Shown here: positions 17,101 through 24,888 of the stretch, piece by piece | Numbering within the stretch: position 1 is the first letter of the stretch | Layout of the letters: the number at the start of each line of letters is the position of its first letter | Assembly (NCBI GenBank): GCA_963821275.1 | Contig: CAWGDF010000009.1 | Location: 62,001-126,000 of the forward strand | Direction: 5' to 3' | DNA: 64,000 nucleotides | From: JACVRW01 sp963821275 | Lineage (GTDB): Bacteria > Actinomycetota > Thermoleophilia > Solirubrobacterales > Thermoleophilaceae | Notes under the pieces: generated by a model | Database searches by the model: none | The model's input: the letters and a program-made list of their open reading frames with translations, nothing else | What the model was told of the DNA's origin: nothing | Position numbers and translations under genes: made by a program

Positions 17101-17422
17101 CTGGCGCGACCGCTTCGTCTGGAACGGCGCGAGCGGCTACGGGTCCGCCGAGTCGTACCTGGGGATGCTCGCGGCCACTTTGGGGTCGCACGATCGCGCC
17201 CACGAGCACTTCGCGGCGGCCTCGGCGCGGCACGAGCGCCAGCGCGCCCGCGTGTGGGAGGCCCAGAATCTCTGCTACTGGGCCCGCTCCCGGGTCCAGG
17301 CCGGATCCGCCGGGGAGGGCCGCAGCATGGCCGAGCGCGCGCTCGAGCTCGCGCGGGTCAACGGCTACGGGCTGAGCGCCCGCCGCGCGGCCCGTCTCGT
17401 GGACGTCGCGGCGACCGCGTAG
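14126..17422 (+). CDS. Class III nucleotide cyclase - AAA ATPase - TPR regulator
   Basis: 1098 residues. Residues 1-165 form a class III adenylate/guanylate cyclase domain with metal Asp in V-I-T-D-L-V-G-S-T-D and in S-T-G-D-G-L-M. The later region reads M-P-V-V-E-A-A-R-L-C, lacking the transition-state Asn, so catalysis may be weak or lost. Residues 195-480 hold a STAND-type ATPase: P-loop G-E-P-G-I-G-K-T near 219 and L-L-L-L-D-D-L-H-W-A-D near 335. The rest is helical TPR-like repeats for protein or ligand sensing. No LuxR helix-turn-helix is seen at the C-terminus. A TACGAT box at 14084-14089 may be the promoter. ATG 14126 is the first codon before the cyclase fold. Confidence 0.85.
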   Translation: MPSSETVTVVITDLVGSTDLASRLGPVAADELRQEHFGVLREAAADSGGKEVKSTGDGLMLVFRGAADAVACAISIQQRMERRNRAAEVPLPIRVGVALGDATCDEGDYFGMPVVEAARLCDAADGGRILASELVQRIGGRDGHVFVDAGELELRGLPEPLTAYEVSWESAQRGAAAVPLPAQLDALGPDGYVGREREGARLRERWDAALAGPRQGLLVSGEPGIGKTRFLTQAALELHAEGAVVLVGHCPEELQAPYGAWIQALSHYVEHTPQDLLGEHVERHGGELSRLVPALIRRVPDAPPPKQTDPETERYLLFSAVGGLLEGAGGDSPLVLLLDDLHWADRPTLALLKHVLGEARPSRLLLLGTYRDSDLSGAHPLTGVLADLRREEGVERLALRGLGQEDVVSLMEAAARHEMDETGVALAREIAAETDGNPFFVVEMLRHLLESGALVRVPDGRWELRQRLEALGLPQSVREVVGRRVERLGEECRTVLSSAAVIGRTFDLELLLRIARVDEDRLIDLLDAAVEASLLTELTDRAGSFTFAHNLINHILYDDLGATRRSRLHRRAAEALEGLCGGEPGARISELARHWTAATAPIDANKAVSYSARAGERALSELAPDEAVRWFAQAVELLDKAPDPDPAWRCDLAIALGEAQRQAGKLEFRETLLGAAGLAEELRDPELTARAALANNRGFASAFGAVDEERVAVLERAIELDDGTDASRRARLLALHAMELQFDPRHEHRRALAEEALALARRASDVHVLPYVLRDYFHAVWSADTLPARRRVAEEMMELADRVDDPLARIWALDRTVHAAAESGKLTVAAEASAQLVRRTGELGQPDLRWHAAYFASGLAQMQGALDDAERLAEAAARLGQGDDPDTMVIYWGQICAVRSDQGRTEETLELLELAAVANPGIPAFQAGLAAALCDSGRAADAAPMLERAGADGFANVPKDQVYSTALAMWARTAAEVGSARAAAPLYELIEPWRDRFVWNGASGYGSAESYLGMLAATLGSHDRAHEHFAAASARHERQRARVWEAQNLCYWARSRVQAGSAGEGRSMAERALELARVNGYGLSARRAARLVDVAATA

Positions 17423-17435
17423 GGAGGGCACGAGG

Positions 17436-18953
17436 ATGTGCCCGCCCGTGGACCCGATTCCGGGGATCGAGAGCAAGGTCGAGTCGCTCGGGTGCTACTC
17501 GGGGCTCTACAAGAGCGACAGGGTGCGGGTCTTCTATCCGCACGACCCAGAGCAGATCAAGGCGATCTTTGCCGGCGCGAGCGAGAGAGGGCAGAGGGTC
17601 ACGCTGCGCGCGGGCGGGCATTCGTTCGACTCGCAGGCGCTCGGCGACCAGATCGTGATCTCCATGAGCCGGCTGAACCGAATCGTGCCGCTGCCCGACG
17701 AACGCCGCGTGCGGGTGGAGCCCGGTGCGACCTGGGGGGCGATCTTCGCGCGTCTGCAGCCCCTCGGCCTGGTCCCGGCGGTGACGGTCACCACGGCCCA
17801 CGCAACCGCGGGGGGCACGCTGTCCGGCGACTGTCTGTCGCGGTTCTCGCCCGCATGGGGCAAGGAGGGCACCTGGATCGATCACTTCAGGCTGATGACC
17901 CCGCAAGGGCGGACGCTGGAGTGCCGCCCGCCGGAGACCCCAGACCGCGCTCAGTGGGGCGAGGAGCAGCAGATCTTCCTGGCGGTCATCGGCGGCCTCG
18001 GATATCTCGGGGCCGTGGTCTCGATCACCTACCGCGTGCTTCGGGCCGCCACAGCCGGCGAGACCTTCGGGGTCAAGACGCTGGTGCGCAAGTACGACAC
18101 CTGTGAGGACCTCGCGGAGCACCTCGTCCCCGACACCCAACGCACGTACGAGGAGGAGTCCGACCCGGAGGACCCGGACAAACTGGATGCCATCTACTCG
18201 GCCCTCGTGCCGCGCGGCCGGAAGGAGCCCCGGGCCCTGTACTTCACGTCGGCGTTCGTTCGAGCCACGCACTTCAAGCGCATGAAGCTGCACCGGCCCG
18301 AGATGCTCGCGCGAGTGCTCGTCGAGTGGGGGATGCGGTCCCGCCTGAGCGCGCGGCTGATCTGGTGGTGGGCCTGGCGCTTCGAGTACGAGGATCACGC
18401 CACCTACACCGACCACCTCGACGGCTTCACCTTCTTCGTCGACGGGAACGCCCGCGCGAAGCGCCTGTGGCCGTTCGGGACGCCGAAGACCGTGCAGCAG
18501 ACCTTCGTGGTCCCCAGCGACCCCAGCAACGAGAAAACGTGGATCGACGCGGGGAAGCGCCTCAGGGCGTGGCTCGACCGCGCCCGGGCCTACTTCGCCG
18601 AAAGGGGCCTCGAGCCTACGCTGCAGGACGTCCTCTGGCTTCCCAAGGACCAGCGCTTCCTGCTGTCCGCCACGGCCGACATGGCGGGCTTCGCGGTCAG
18701 CTACGCCTTCGAGACGTCCGACGAGGACGAGATCGAGCAGATCAAGGATGCCTTCAGCGGGCTGGCCGACGTCCTCTGGAACGAGTACCGAGGGCGCGTC
18801 TACCTGGTCAAGAACGTGAGCGCGAACAAGAACACGCTGGCCAGCATGTACGGCGCCAACGCCCGCGAGTTCTTCGCCCTCAAGCGCGACCTCGATCCCG
18901 ACGGCATGCTGCACAACGAGTTCCTCGAGCGCACCTTCGACGACTACGTCTAG
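17436..18953 (+). CDS. FAD-binding (PCMH-type) oxidoreductase
   Basis: 505 residues. The N-terminal half is a VAO/PCMH flavin domain: R-A-G-G-H-S-F-D near residue 56 (FAD pyrophosphate loop) and a second contact near H-A-T-A-G-G-T-L. The C-terminal part ends with an N-E-F-L-type segment as in berberine-bridge or sugar oxidases. Likely oxidises an alcohol or sugar substrate; identity unknown. It starts 13 nt after the cyclase gene with a good ribosome-binding site (AGGGAGG), so the two may be co-transcribed. No signal peptide. C121-type bicovalent FAD attachment cannot be judged. Confidence 0.83.
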   Translation: MCPPVDPIPGIESKVESLGCYSGLYKSDRVRVFYPHDPEQIKAIFAGASERGQRVTLRAGGHSFDSQALGDQIVISMSRLNRIVPLPDERRVRVEPGATWGAIFARLQPLGLVPAVTVTTAHATAGGTLSGDCLSRFSPAWGKEGTWIDHFRLMTPQGRTLECRPPETPDRAQWGEEQQIFLAVIGGLGYLGAVVSITYRVLRAATAGETFGVKTLVRKYDTCEDLAEHLVPDTQRTYEEESDPEDPDKLDAIYSALVPRGRKEPRALYFTSAFVRATHFKRMKLHRPEMLARVLVEWGMRSRLSARLIWWWAWRFEYEDHATYTDHLDGFTFFVDGNARAKRLWPFGTPKTVQQTFVVPSDPSNEKTWIDAGKRLRAWLDRARAYFAERGLEPTLQDVLWLPKDQRFLLSATADMAGFAVSYAFETSDEDEIEQIKDAFSGLADVLWNEYRGRVYLVKNVSANKNTLASMYGANAREFFALKRDLDPDGMLHNEFLERTFDDYV

Positions 18954-18973
18954 GTGGACCGGTGGCGCTGATC

Positions 18974-19777
18974 CTACGCCTGGTCTCCGCTGCGCTGCGC
19001 CGGTGGGAGCGGCCGGCCCGTCACGCCCCTGACGATCAGCTCCGCTTCGGACTCGGGCTCGCCCGGCGACCCGCGATCGGGGAAGTCGAACAGGCCGACG
19101 ATCAGCTGCATCGGATAGTCCGGCGCCTGGCCGACCGTCCGGACAGGCCTTCCGTCGATCCGGAAGTCCACGGAACCGGGGCGCCAGTCCACCGCGTAGC
19201 GATGCAAGCGTGTGACGTCGATCGCGAGGCGATCGGCCGAGAACTCCTCCGTCAGCGCGGGGTCACGGAAGCGGTGGATGCCGGTCCCGAAGGCGGCCGA
19301 CCCGTCACCTCCGAGCGTGTCGCCGAAGACCTCGACGAGGCAGATCTCGCCGCAGCGCTCGGGCCGGTCCTCGAGACCGACCATCCAGGCCGAGAACATC
19401 GACCGCGGCCCGATCGTGGCCCGGCATTCGACCTCCACGTGGCCGAAGTGAGGGGTGAAGCCCCAGTGTGCCGGCTGCTGCTCGCGGACCACCAGATCGT
19501 CGCGGAACGGCTGCTGCCCTTGGCTGCTGCCCACCGGACCGGACCAGTTGCCGGTCTGCACGGCGGACACCCGCAGAGGTCCGTCGTGCAGATCGGGGCA
19601 CCAGAGCGGCTGGTCCGCCGGGATGGACAGCCGCAGGCCGCGCTCGTCGATCGCGTAGGTGGCCTTCGAGGCGGCCGGGAACTCCACGCCGGCAGGTAGG
19701 AGTCGAAATCCAGACGTCGGGATCGAGTTCGGGACCGTCGAAGCGCTCGTCCAGGTGAGAGCGGTCAGCACTGGCAC
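18974..19777 (-). CDS. GH16-like (concanavalin-fold) protein with scrambled N-terminus
   Basis: 267 residues as read. From about residue 35 the sequence follows a GH16-type lectin/glucanase fold: F-G-H-V-E-V-E-C-R-A, G-E-I-C-L-V-E-V-F-G, H-R-Y-A-V-D-W and F-R-I-D-G-R-P-V. The catalytic E-x-D-x-x-E appears as E144-I-C146-L-V-E149, with Cys instead of Asp. Residues 10-33 are not family-like, but other frames of the same DNA read D-E-R-F-D-G-P-E-L-D-P-D-V-W-I and then Y-L-P-A-W-S-S-R. This means three one-base deletions that together restore the frame. Start GTG 19777. No signal peptide visible. Confidence 0.68.
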   Translation of the reverse strand: MPVLTALTWTSASTVPNSIPTSGFRLLPAGVEFPAASKATYAIDERGLRLSIPADQPLWCPDLHDGPLRVSAVQTGNWSGPVGSSQGQQPFRDDLVVREQQPAHWGFTPHFGHVEVECRATIGPRSMFSAWMVGLEDRPERCGEICLVEVFGDTLGGDGSAAFGTGIHRFRDPALTEEFSADRLAIDVTRLHRYAVDWRPGSVDFRIDGRPVRTVGQAPDYPMQLIVGLFDFPDRGSPGEPESEAELIVRGVTGRPLPPAQRSGDQA

Positions 19778-19808
19778 GGGGCCGATGCGGTCGATCGTCG
19801 GAGCCGGC

Positions 19809-21209
19809 TCAGCCGATGGAATCGACCATCTCGAGCTGAATCAGGCGGTTCAGCTCGACGGCGTACTCCATCGGCAGCTCCTTCGTGACCGGCTCGATGA
19901 AGCCGTTCACGATCATGCCCGCCGCCTCGGCCTCGGTGAGACCGCGGGACTGCAGGTAGAAGAGCTGCTCGTCGGAGATCTTGCCCACCACGGCCTCGTG
20001 GGCCACGGTCACGTGCGGGTTCTGGATCTGGATGTCGGGCCAGGTGTCCGAGCGCGACCGGTCGTCCATCATCAGCCCGTCGCACTGGACGTGGGCCTTG
20101 GAGCCCTGCGAGTTGTGGCCCATCCGGACCAGCCCGCGGTAGCCCATGATCCCGCCGTCCTTGGAAATGGACTTCGCGAGGATGTTGGACGTGGTGTTGG
20201 GAGCCAGGTGCACGACCTTGGCGCCGGTGTCCTTCCACACCTCGCCGCTGGCCACGCCCACGTTGAGGTGGTCGGCCCGGGCGCCCTCGCCGATGAGGAA
20301 CGAGCCGGGGTAGAGCATGACCTTCTTGGCGCCCATCGAGCCGCCGACCCACTCGACGGTGCCGTGCGCGTCCACGATGGCCCGCTTGGTGTTCAGGTTG
20401 AACACGTCCTTGGACCAGTTCTGCACGGTGGTGTAACGGGCCTTGGCGCCCTCCTTGACGAAGATCTCCACCACGGCGGAGTGCATCGAGTTGGCGCTGT
20501 AGGTCTGCGCCGTGCAGCCCTCGATGTAGTTCACGTCGGAGCCCTCGTCGGCGATGATCAGCGTGTGCTCGAAGGTGCCCTCGCCCGAGCCCTCCATACG
20601 GAAATAGGCCTGCAGCGGAAGGTCGACCTTCACGTCCTTGGGCACGTACAGGAACGAGCCGCCTGACCACACGGCGCCGTGCAGCGCCGAGAACTTGTTG
20701 TCCTGCGGCGGCACGCACTTCTTCATGAAGTGCTCGCGCACGAGATCCTCGTGCTCGGTGACCGCCGTGTCCATGGCGCAGAAGATGATTCCCTGGTCGG
20801 CGTACTCCTGCTTGAGCCCCTCGTAGAAGGGCTCCTGGCGCCAGACTCCCACGACGCCGGCGAGGTGCTCGCGCTCCGCCTGGGGGATGCCGAGCTTCTC
20901 GAAGGTGTCCTTCTGCTCCTGCGGAACGTCGTCCCAGCTGTCGTAGCGGCCGGCCTCGGGCGGCGAGTAGAGGACGAGCTCGGAGAGGTCGAGATCGGAG
21001 AGGTCCACCCCCCAGGTGGGCACGGGCTTGCGCTCGAAGATCTCGAGCGACTTGAGCCGCTTCTGGCGCATCCATTCGGGCTCGTCCTTGATCCGGGACA
21101 ACTCCACGATCACCTCGCGGGAGATGCCCTTCTTCGCGACGAGCTGGCCCTGCTCGTTCTCCTTGATCGGGCTGGCCTTGGGGACTCGCGTCTTATCGGT
21201 GGCTGCCAT
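19809..21209 (-). CDS. sufB: Fe-S cluster assembly scaffold protein SufB
   Basis: 466 residues, typical length. SufB is the scaffold subunit of SufBCD, on which [4Fe-4S] clusters are built from SufS-derived sulfur. Visible family blocks are A-V-W-S-G-G-S-F-L-Y-V-P, Y-I-E-G-C-T-A, and the C-terminal core R-G-L-T-E-A-E-A-A-G-M-I-V-N-G-F. It stands apart from the rest of the suf genes: a cupin gene on the other strand intervenes. ATG 21209 has GGAG 4 nt upstream; a TTG three codons earlier is less likely. The promoter carries an Rrf2-like site (21227-21250). Confidence 0.95.
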   Translation of the reverse strand: MAATDKTRVPKASPIKENEQGQLVAKKGISREVIVELSRIKDEPEWMRQKRLKSLEIFERKPVPTWGVDLSDLDLSELVLYSPPEAGRYDSWDDVPQEQKDTFEKLGIPQAEREHLAGVVGVWRQEPFYEGLKQEYADQGIIFCAMDTAVTEHEDLVREHFMKKCVPPQDNKFSALHGAVWSGGSFLYVPKDVKVDLPLQAYFRMEGSGEGTFEHTLIIADEGSDVNYIEGCTAQTYSANSMHSAVVEIFVKEGAKARYTTVQNWSKDVFNLNTKRAIVDAHGTVEWVGGSMGAKKVMLYPGSFLIGEGARADHLNVGVASGEVWKDTGAKVVHLAPNTTSNILAKSISKDGGIMGYRGLVRMGHNSQGSKAHVQCDGLMMDDRSRSDTWPDIQIQNPHVTVAHEAVVGKISDEQLFYLQSRGLTEAEAAGMIVNGFIEPVTKELPMEYAVELNRLIQLEMVDSIG

Positions 21210-21226
21210 ACGCTCCAAATTCCGCT

Positions 21227-21250
21227 TTCCGAGGTAGGAAATGAATTCTA
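21227..21250 (-). promoter_or_regulatory. sufB promoter with Rrf2-like operator
   Basis: On the minus strand TAGAAT (21250-21245) is a good -10 box. It is followed at the start-point by TTCCTACCTCGGAA (21240-21227), whose arms TTCC/GGAA are inverted. TCCTACYTCGGA also occurs in the palindrome at the rrf2 start (26133-26153), suggesting a common regulator. The site also lies about 50 nt before the cupin gene on the plus strand. Confidence 0.5.
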
Positions 21251-21289
21251 GCGGTGAGAGGCGCCGGAGCCCAGGCTAAGGAGACGGAA

Positions 21290-21769
21290 ATGCAAATCAA
21301 GGCCACAGAAGGCGAGCGCGCCGACATTCCCGGCCTGGGGAACCGCTTCGTCCTGAGGGGCGACGAGGCCGGTGGGCGGTTCGGGCTGATCGAGCACACC
21401 ATCGCCCCCCGCACCCTCGCCGCGCCGCTGCACACCCACGAGAACGAGGACGAGTACTCGTTCGTCCTGGCCGGACGCTTGGGCGCCCAGATCGGCGACG
21501 AGACCCTGGAGGCGGGGCCCGGCGACCTGGTCTGCAAGCCCCGCGGCATACCGCACGCCTTCTGGAACCCGGGCGACGAGGAGACCCGCGTCCTCGAGAT
21601 CATCTCGCCGGCCGGATTCGAGCAGTACTTCGCCGACCTCGCGCCCGTGCTCGCAGGCGAGGGCGAGCCGGACTTCGCGGCCCTCGCCGTCATTCAGGAG
21701 CGCTACCGGCTGAGCATGGACTTCGAGAGCATCGAGGCGCTCATCGCCCGGCATGGCCTGACAGGCTGA
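21290..21769 (+). CDS. Cupin domain protein
   Basis: 159 residues forming one cupin barrel: motif 1 L-H-T-H-E-N-E-D-E-Y-S-F (metal-binding His and Glu) and motif 2 G-D-L-V-C-K-P-R-G-I-P-H-A-F. The ligand or reaction is unknown. ATG 21290 has AAGGAG about 7 nt upstream. It lies antiparallel inside the suf region, with its stop codon directly abutting the sufU stop. A second cupin gene lies at 28.9 kb. Confidence 0.84.
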   Translation: MQIKATEGERADIPGLGNRFVLRGDEAGGRFGLIEHTIAPRTLAAPLHTHENEDEYSFVLAGRLGAQIGDETLEAGPGDLVCKPRGIPHAFWNPGDEETRVLEIISPAGFEQYFADLAPVLAGEGEPDFAALAVIQERYRLSMDFESIEALIARHGLTG

Positions 21770-22150
21770 CTACTGCGGCCAGGAGGCGTCGCCCGTGGTG
21801 GCGCCGCGCATGACCTTCAGGGAGAGCAGCGCGCACTTGCGGCGGGTGGGGGAGATCTCGATGCCGAGCTGGTCGATCACCCAGTCGGCGTCCAGCTTCT
21901 CCACGTCGTCCACGGGCATCCCGATCAGCTCGTCCGAGGTGATCGAGGCGGCCGCCTGCGAGATCGCGCAGCCGTGGCCGTGAAAGCGGAGCGCTCCAAC
22001 CTTCCCGTCCTCGATGACGATGTGGACCCCCAGCTCGTCGCCGCAGAGCGGGTTGTGGTCGTGCCACTCGAGGTCGTGCGGATCGAGCTCGCCGAAGTTC
22101 TGCGGGTTCTTGTAGTGCTCGAGTATGTAATCGCGGTAGAGGGCGTCCAT
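21770..22150 (-). CDS. sufU: SufU sulfur-transfer protein
   Basis: 126 residues, an IscU-fold protein. Conserved cysteines are C36 (N-P-L-C-G-D), C61 (G-H-G-C-A-I-S) and C106 (R-R-K-C-A), with D38; the spacing between the second and third Cys is longer than in IscU, which marks SufU. SufU accepts persulfide from SufS through zinc-ligand swapping and feeds SufBCD. The gene lies 55 nt after sufS in the same direction. ATG 22150. Confidence 0.93.
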   Translation of the reverse strand: MDALYRDYILEHYKNPQNFGELDPHDLEWHDHNPLCGDELGVHIVIEDGKVGALRFHGHGCAISQAAASITSDELIGMPVDDVEKLDADWVIDQLGIEISPTRRKCALLSLKVMRGATTGDASWPQ

Positions 22151-22205
22151 CACAGGGGCCTGCAAACCTTCGGATCTCGGCGTCCTCGGTTTTCGGGCCT
22201 GTGTG

Positions 22206-23444
22206 TCAGAGCCCGAACACCTCGCGCGCGCTGCCCAGGGCATCGACCAGTCGGTCCACCTCGTCGCGCGCGTTGTAGACACCGAACGAGGCCCGGGCGG
22301 TCGCGCCCACCCCGAGGGCGCGCATCAGCGGCTGCGCGCAATGGTGGCCGGCGCGCACGCACACGGCCTCGCGGTCGCACAGCTCGGCGATGTCGTGCGG
22401 GTGGATTCCCTCGATGGCGAAGGCCACCAGGCCGCCGCGGCGATCCAGGTCGGGAGGGCCGAAGAGCGTGATGCCCGGGATCTCGGCGAGGCGCTCGACG
22501 GCGTATTCGGTGAGGTCGCGCTCGTGGGCGCGCACGTTCTCCATGCCAAGCGCGGAGAGGTAGTCCACGGCCGCTCCGAGGCCCACCGCCTCGGTGGCCG
22601 CCGAGGTGCCGGCCTCGAACTTGTAGGGAAGCTCGTTCCAGGTCGAGCGCTCGCGCTCGACGCGCGAGATCATGTGGCCGCCGCCCAGGAAGGGGGGCAT
22701 CTCCTCCAGAAGCTCGCGGCGTCCGTGCAGCATCCCGATCGTCGGTCCGAGCGCCTTGTGCCCGGTCCAGGCGTAGAAGTCGGCATCGATCGCCCTCAGG
22801 TCGACGGGCAGCTGGGGCACGGCCTGGGAGCCGTCGATCAGCGTGACCGCGCCGGCCGCCCGGGCGCGGCGGACGATCTCGGTGACCGGGTTGATCGTGC
22901 CCAGGACGTTCGAGACGTGGGCGACGCCGACGAGCTTCACCCGGCCCTCGGCGAGCACCGCGTCGAGCTCGTCCAGGGACAGCTCCGCCTCGTCGGACAC
23001 CGAGAGGTAGCGCAGGCGCGCGCCGGTCGCCTCGCACAGAAGCTGCCAGGGCACGATGTTCGAGTGGTGCTCCATCTCGGTGATGAGCACGTCGTCACCC
23101 TCGCCCACTTGCTCGCGGCCCCACGAGTAGGCGACGAGGTTGATGGCCTCGGTCGCGTTGCGGGTGAAGATCGAGCAGGAGGGATCCCAGTTCACGAATC
23201 TCGCGATCCGCTCGCGGGCGGACTCGAACGCGTCGGTCGACTCCCGCGCCAGCTCGTAGACCCCACGGTGGATGGGGGCGTACGACTCGCGCTGGAAGCG
23301 GTCCATGGCGCGGATCACCGGCTCGGCCCGCTGGGAGGTGGCCGCCGAGTCGAGATAGGCCACGCGGCGGCCGCCGAACTCGCGCGTGAGCACCGGGAAG
23401 TCGGTTCGCACGTCGACCAGCGGCTGCTCGGCGATCGCGGCCAT
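22206..23444 (-). CDS. sufS: Cysteine desulfurase SufS
   Basis: 412 residues, a class V PLP enzyme that removes sulfur from cysteine for Fe-S assembly. The PLP lysine is in W-T-G-H-K-A-L-G, and the active-site Cys in R-A-G-H-H-C-A-Q-P matches the SufS type. ATG 23444 has a strong ribosome-binding site (GAGGAGG) that sits at the foot of a large palindrome filling the gap to sufD. Order is rrf2-sufC-sufD-sufS-sufU. Confidence 0.96.
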   Translation of the reverse strand: MAAIAEQPLVDVRTDFPVLTREFGGRRVAYLDSAATSQRAEPVIRAMDRFQRESYAPIHRGVYELARESTDAFESARERIARFVNWDPSCSIFTRNATEAINLVAYSWGREQVGEGDDVLITEMEHHSNIVPWQLLCEATGARLRYLSVSDEAELSLDELDAVLAEGRVKLVGVAHVSNVLGTINPVTEIVRRARAAGAVTLIDGSQAVPQLPVDLRAIDADFYAWTGHKALGPTIGMLHGRRELLEEMPPFLGGGHMISRVERERSTWNELPYKFEAGTSAATEAVGLGAAVDYLSALGMENVRAHERDLTEYAVERLAEIPGITLFGPPDLDRRGGLVAFAIEGIHPHDIAELCDREAVCVRAGHHCAQPLMRALGVGATARASFGVYNARDEVDRLVDALGSAREVFGL

Positions 23445-23456
23445 TAATGGACCTCC

Positions 23457-23595
23457 TCACAACGTTCCACCCGGAACTGCGGCCCCAGGAACCGCCATGC
23501 GGCGTCCTCGGTCGCCCAGGTAGCTCTGCTACCTGGGCTCCCTGCGTCCTGGCCTGGCGGCCCCTGGGCCTCGCATTTCCGGGGAACCGTTGTGA
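23457..23595 (-). repeat. 139-bp imperfect inverted repeat between sufD and sufS
   Basis: Two 68-nt arms (23457-23524 and 23528-23595) face each other across a 3-nt loop. The inner 10 bp are perfect (CCCAGGTAGC / GCTACCTGGG), and the outer ends match as TCACAACG and CGTTGTGA. Most of the arms align with a few indels; the weakest part is about 16 nt near 23499-23514. As RNA on the suf strand it would fold into a very long stem ending next to the sufS ribosome-binding site. It may be an attenuator, processing site or small palindromic element. No reading frame in it looks coding. Confidence 0.75.
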
Positions 23596-23604
23596 CTCGG
23601 CCCA

Positions 23605-24888
23605 TCAGGACGCCTCGGCCCGCTCCCCGATGAACTCGCGCACCTGTTCCTCCGCCCCGTGGAGCTTCTCGGCCACCCGGCGGCGCACCAGCTCCTCGAG
23701 GCCGGGATCCTCGAGCCGCTGGACGACCTCCTCGAAGTAGCCCTCCACCAGCACGCGCACCGCCTCGGCGCGGGGCAGGCCGCGGGTCATCATGTAGAAG
23801 ATCTGGTCCTGGTCGAGCTCGCCGACCGTGCCGCCGTGCGAGGCCTTGACGTTGTCGGTCTCCACGATCAGCGAGGGGATCGCGTCCCCCTTGGCCCGCG
23901 GGGACAGCAGCATCTGGTGGGTCTGCAGGTAGGTGTCGGTCTCCTGCGCGCCCGGGACGATGTGGATCAGGCCCTCGTACGAGGCCCGCGAGTCGCCGGT
24001 GAGCGCGCCCTTCCAGACGGTGTCGCCGGTCGTGTGCCCCGCCTCGTGCTTGTCGGTGGTGAACAGGTCGAGGTGCTCGTCGCGCTCGGTGAAGTACAGC
24101 CCGGAGTGGCGCATGTCGGAGCCCTGCTCGGCGGTGATGATGTCGAGCGTCTGCTTGGTCAGCCGGCCGCCGAGGTGGATCGGCACCCACTTCACGCGGG
24201 CGTCGCGACGGATCTCGACCCGGCGGGTGGAGATGTCGAAGACCTCGCCCGAGCCCCAGTCCTGGTAGTGGGCCAGATTGACCTGCGCCCCCGGCAGCGC
24301 GTAGAGCTCGAAGGCCCCGGCGTGGAGGGCCTGGCCGTCGAAGTCGGGGGCCACGAAGTACTCGCGGATGCGGCACTCGGCCAGCTCGCCCACCACGGCC
24401 AGGGTGTGCGCGTACTGGGCGGTGCCCGGCTCGTCGATCAGCCAGACCACCTGGATCGGCTTCTCGATCTGGACGTTCTTCGGGACGTGCACGAACACGC
24501 CGCCGGTCCAGAAGGCGGCGGTGGCGGCCGCAAACTTGCCCTCGTCGTAGGGCAGGCGCTTGGCGAAGTGCTCCTCGACCAGCTCGGGATGCTCCTCGAC
24601 GGCCTGCTCGAGGGGCATCATCAGGATGCGCTCGTCGGCCACGTCCGAGTAGACGACGCTGGCGCCGCGCTGGACGATCAGGCCGGCGTGCTCCTCGTCG
24701 CCGAGGTCTTGGCGCACGATCTCGGGCAGCTCGTCCAGCGGCTCATAGCGCCGGGGCTCGAGCTCGTCCAGGGCCAGCTTGCGGACCGTGGTGGTCCAGA
24801 AACCGGAGCGCCGCCAGGTGGGCAGGGGCTCGCGCTCGAACACCTCGAGCGCGGCTTTGCGGCGATCCTCGACGTACCTAGGAGGCAC
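23605..24888 (-). CDS. sufD: Fe-S cluster assembly protein SufD
   Basis: 427 residues. SufD pairs with SufB and SufC in the scaffold complex. The family core is seen in the beta-helix repeats and in the C-terminal S-H-G-G-T-V-G-E-L-D-Q-D-Q-I-F-Y-M-M-T-R-G segment; the His there corresponds to the conserved SufD histidine. GTG 24888 overlaps the end of sufC by 11 bp, so translation is probably coupled. A 160-nt gap, filled by the long inverted repeat, separates it from sufS. Confidence 0.94.
   Translation of the reverse strand: MPPRYVEDRRKAALEVFEREPLPTWRRSGFWTTTVRKLALDELEPRRYEPLDELPEIVRQDLGDEEHAGLIVQRGASVVYSDVADERILMMPLEQAVEEHPELVEEHFAKRLPYDEGKFAAATAAFWTGGVFVHVPKNVQIEKPIQVVWLIDEPGTAQYAHTLAVVGELAECRIREYFVAPDFDGQALHAGAFELYALPGAQVNLAHYQDWGSGEVFDISTRRVEIRRDARVKWVPIHLGGRLTKQTLDIITAEQGSDMRHSGLYFTERDEHLDLFTTDKHEAGHTTGDTVWKGALTGDSRASYEGLIHIVPGAQETDTYLQTHQMLLSPRAKGDAIPSLIVETDNVKASHGGTVGELDQDQIFYMMTRGLPRAEAVRVLVEGYFEEVVQRLEDPGLEELVRRRVAEKLHGAEEQVREFIGERAEAS

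Noticed and set aside
14783..17476. Very long open frame on the minus strand (about 900 codons)
   Set aside because: It is antisense to the cyclase-AAA-TPR gene, has low-complexity Gly/Arg/Val-rich text and no domain; it arises from high-GC codon bias.
18974..21075. Plus- and minus-strand long frames overlapping sufB
   Set aside because: The sufB frame carries all family blocks; the others are repetitive Gly/Arg or Val/His text in alternate frames.
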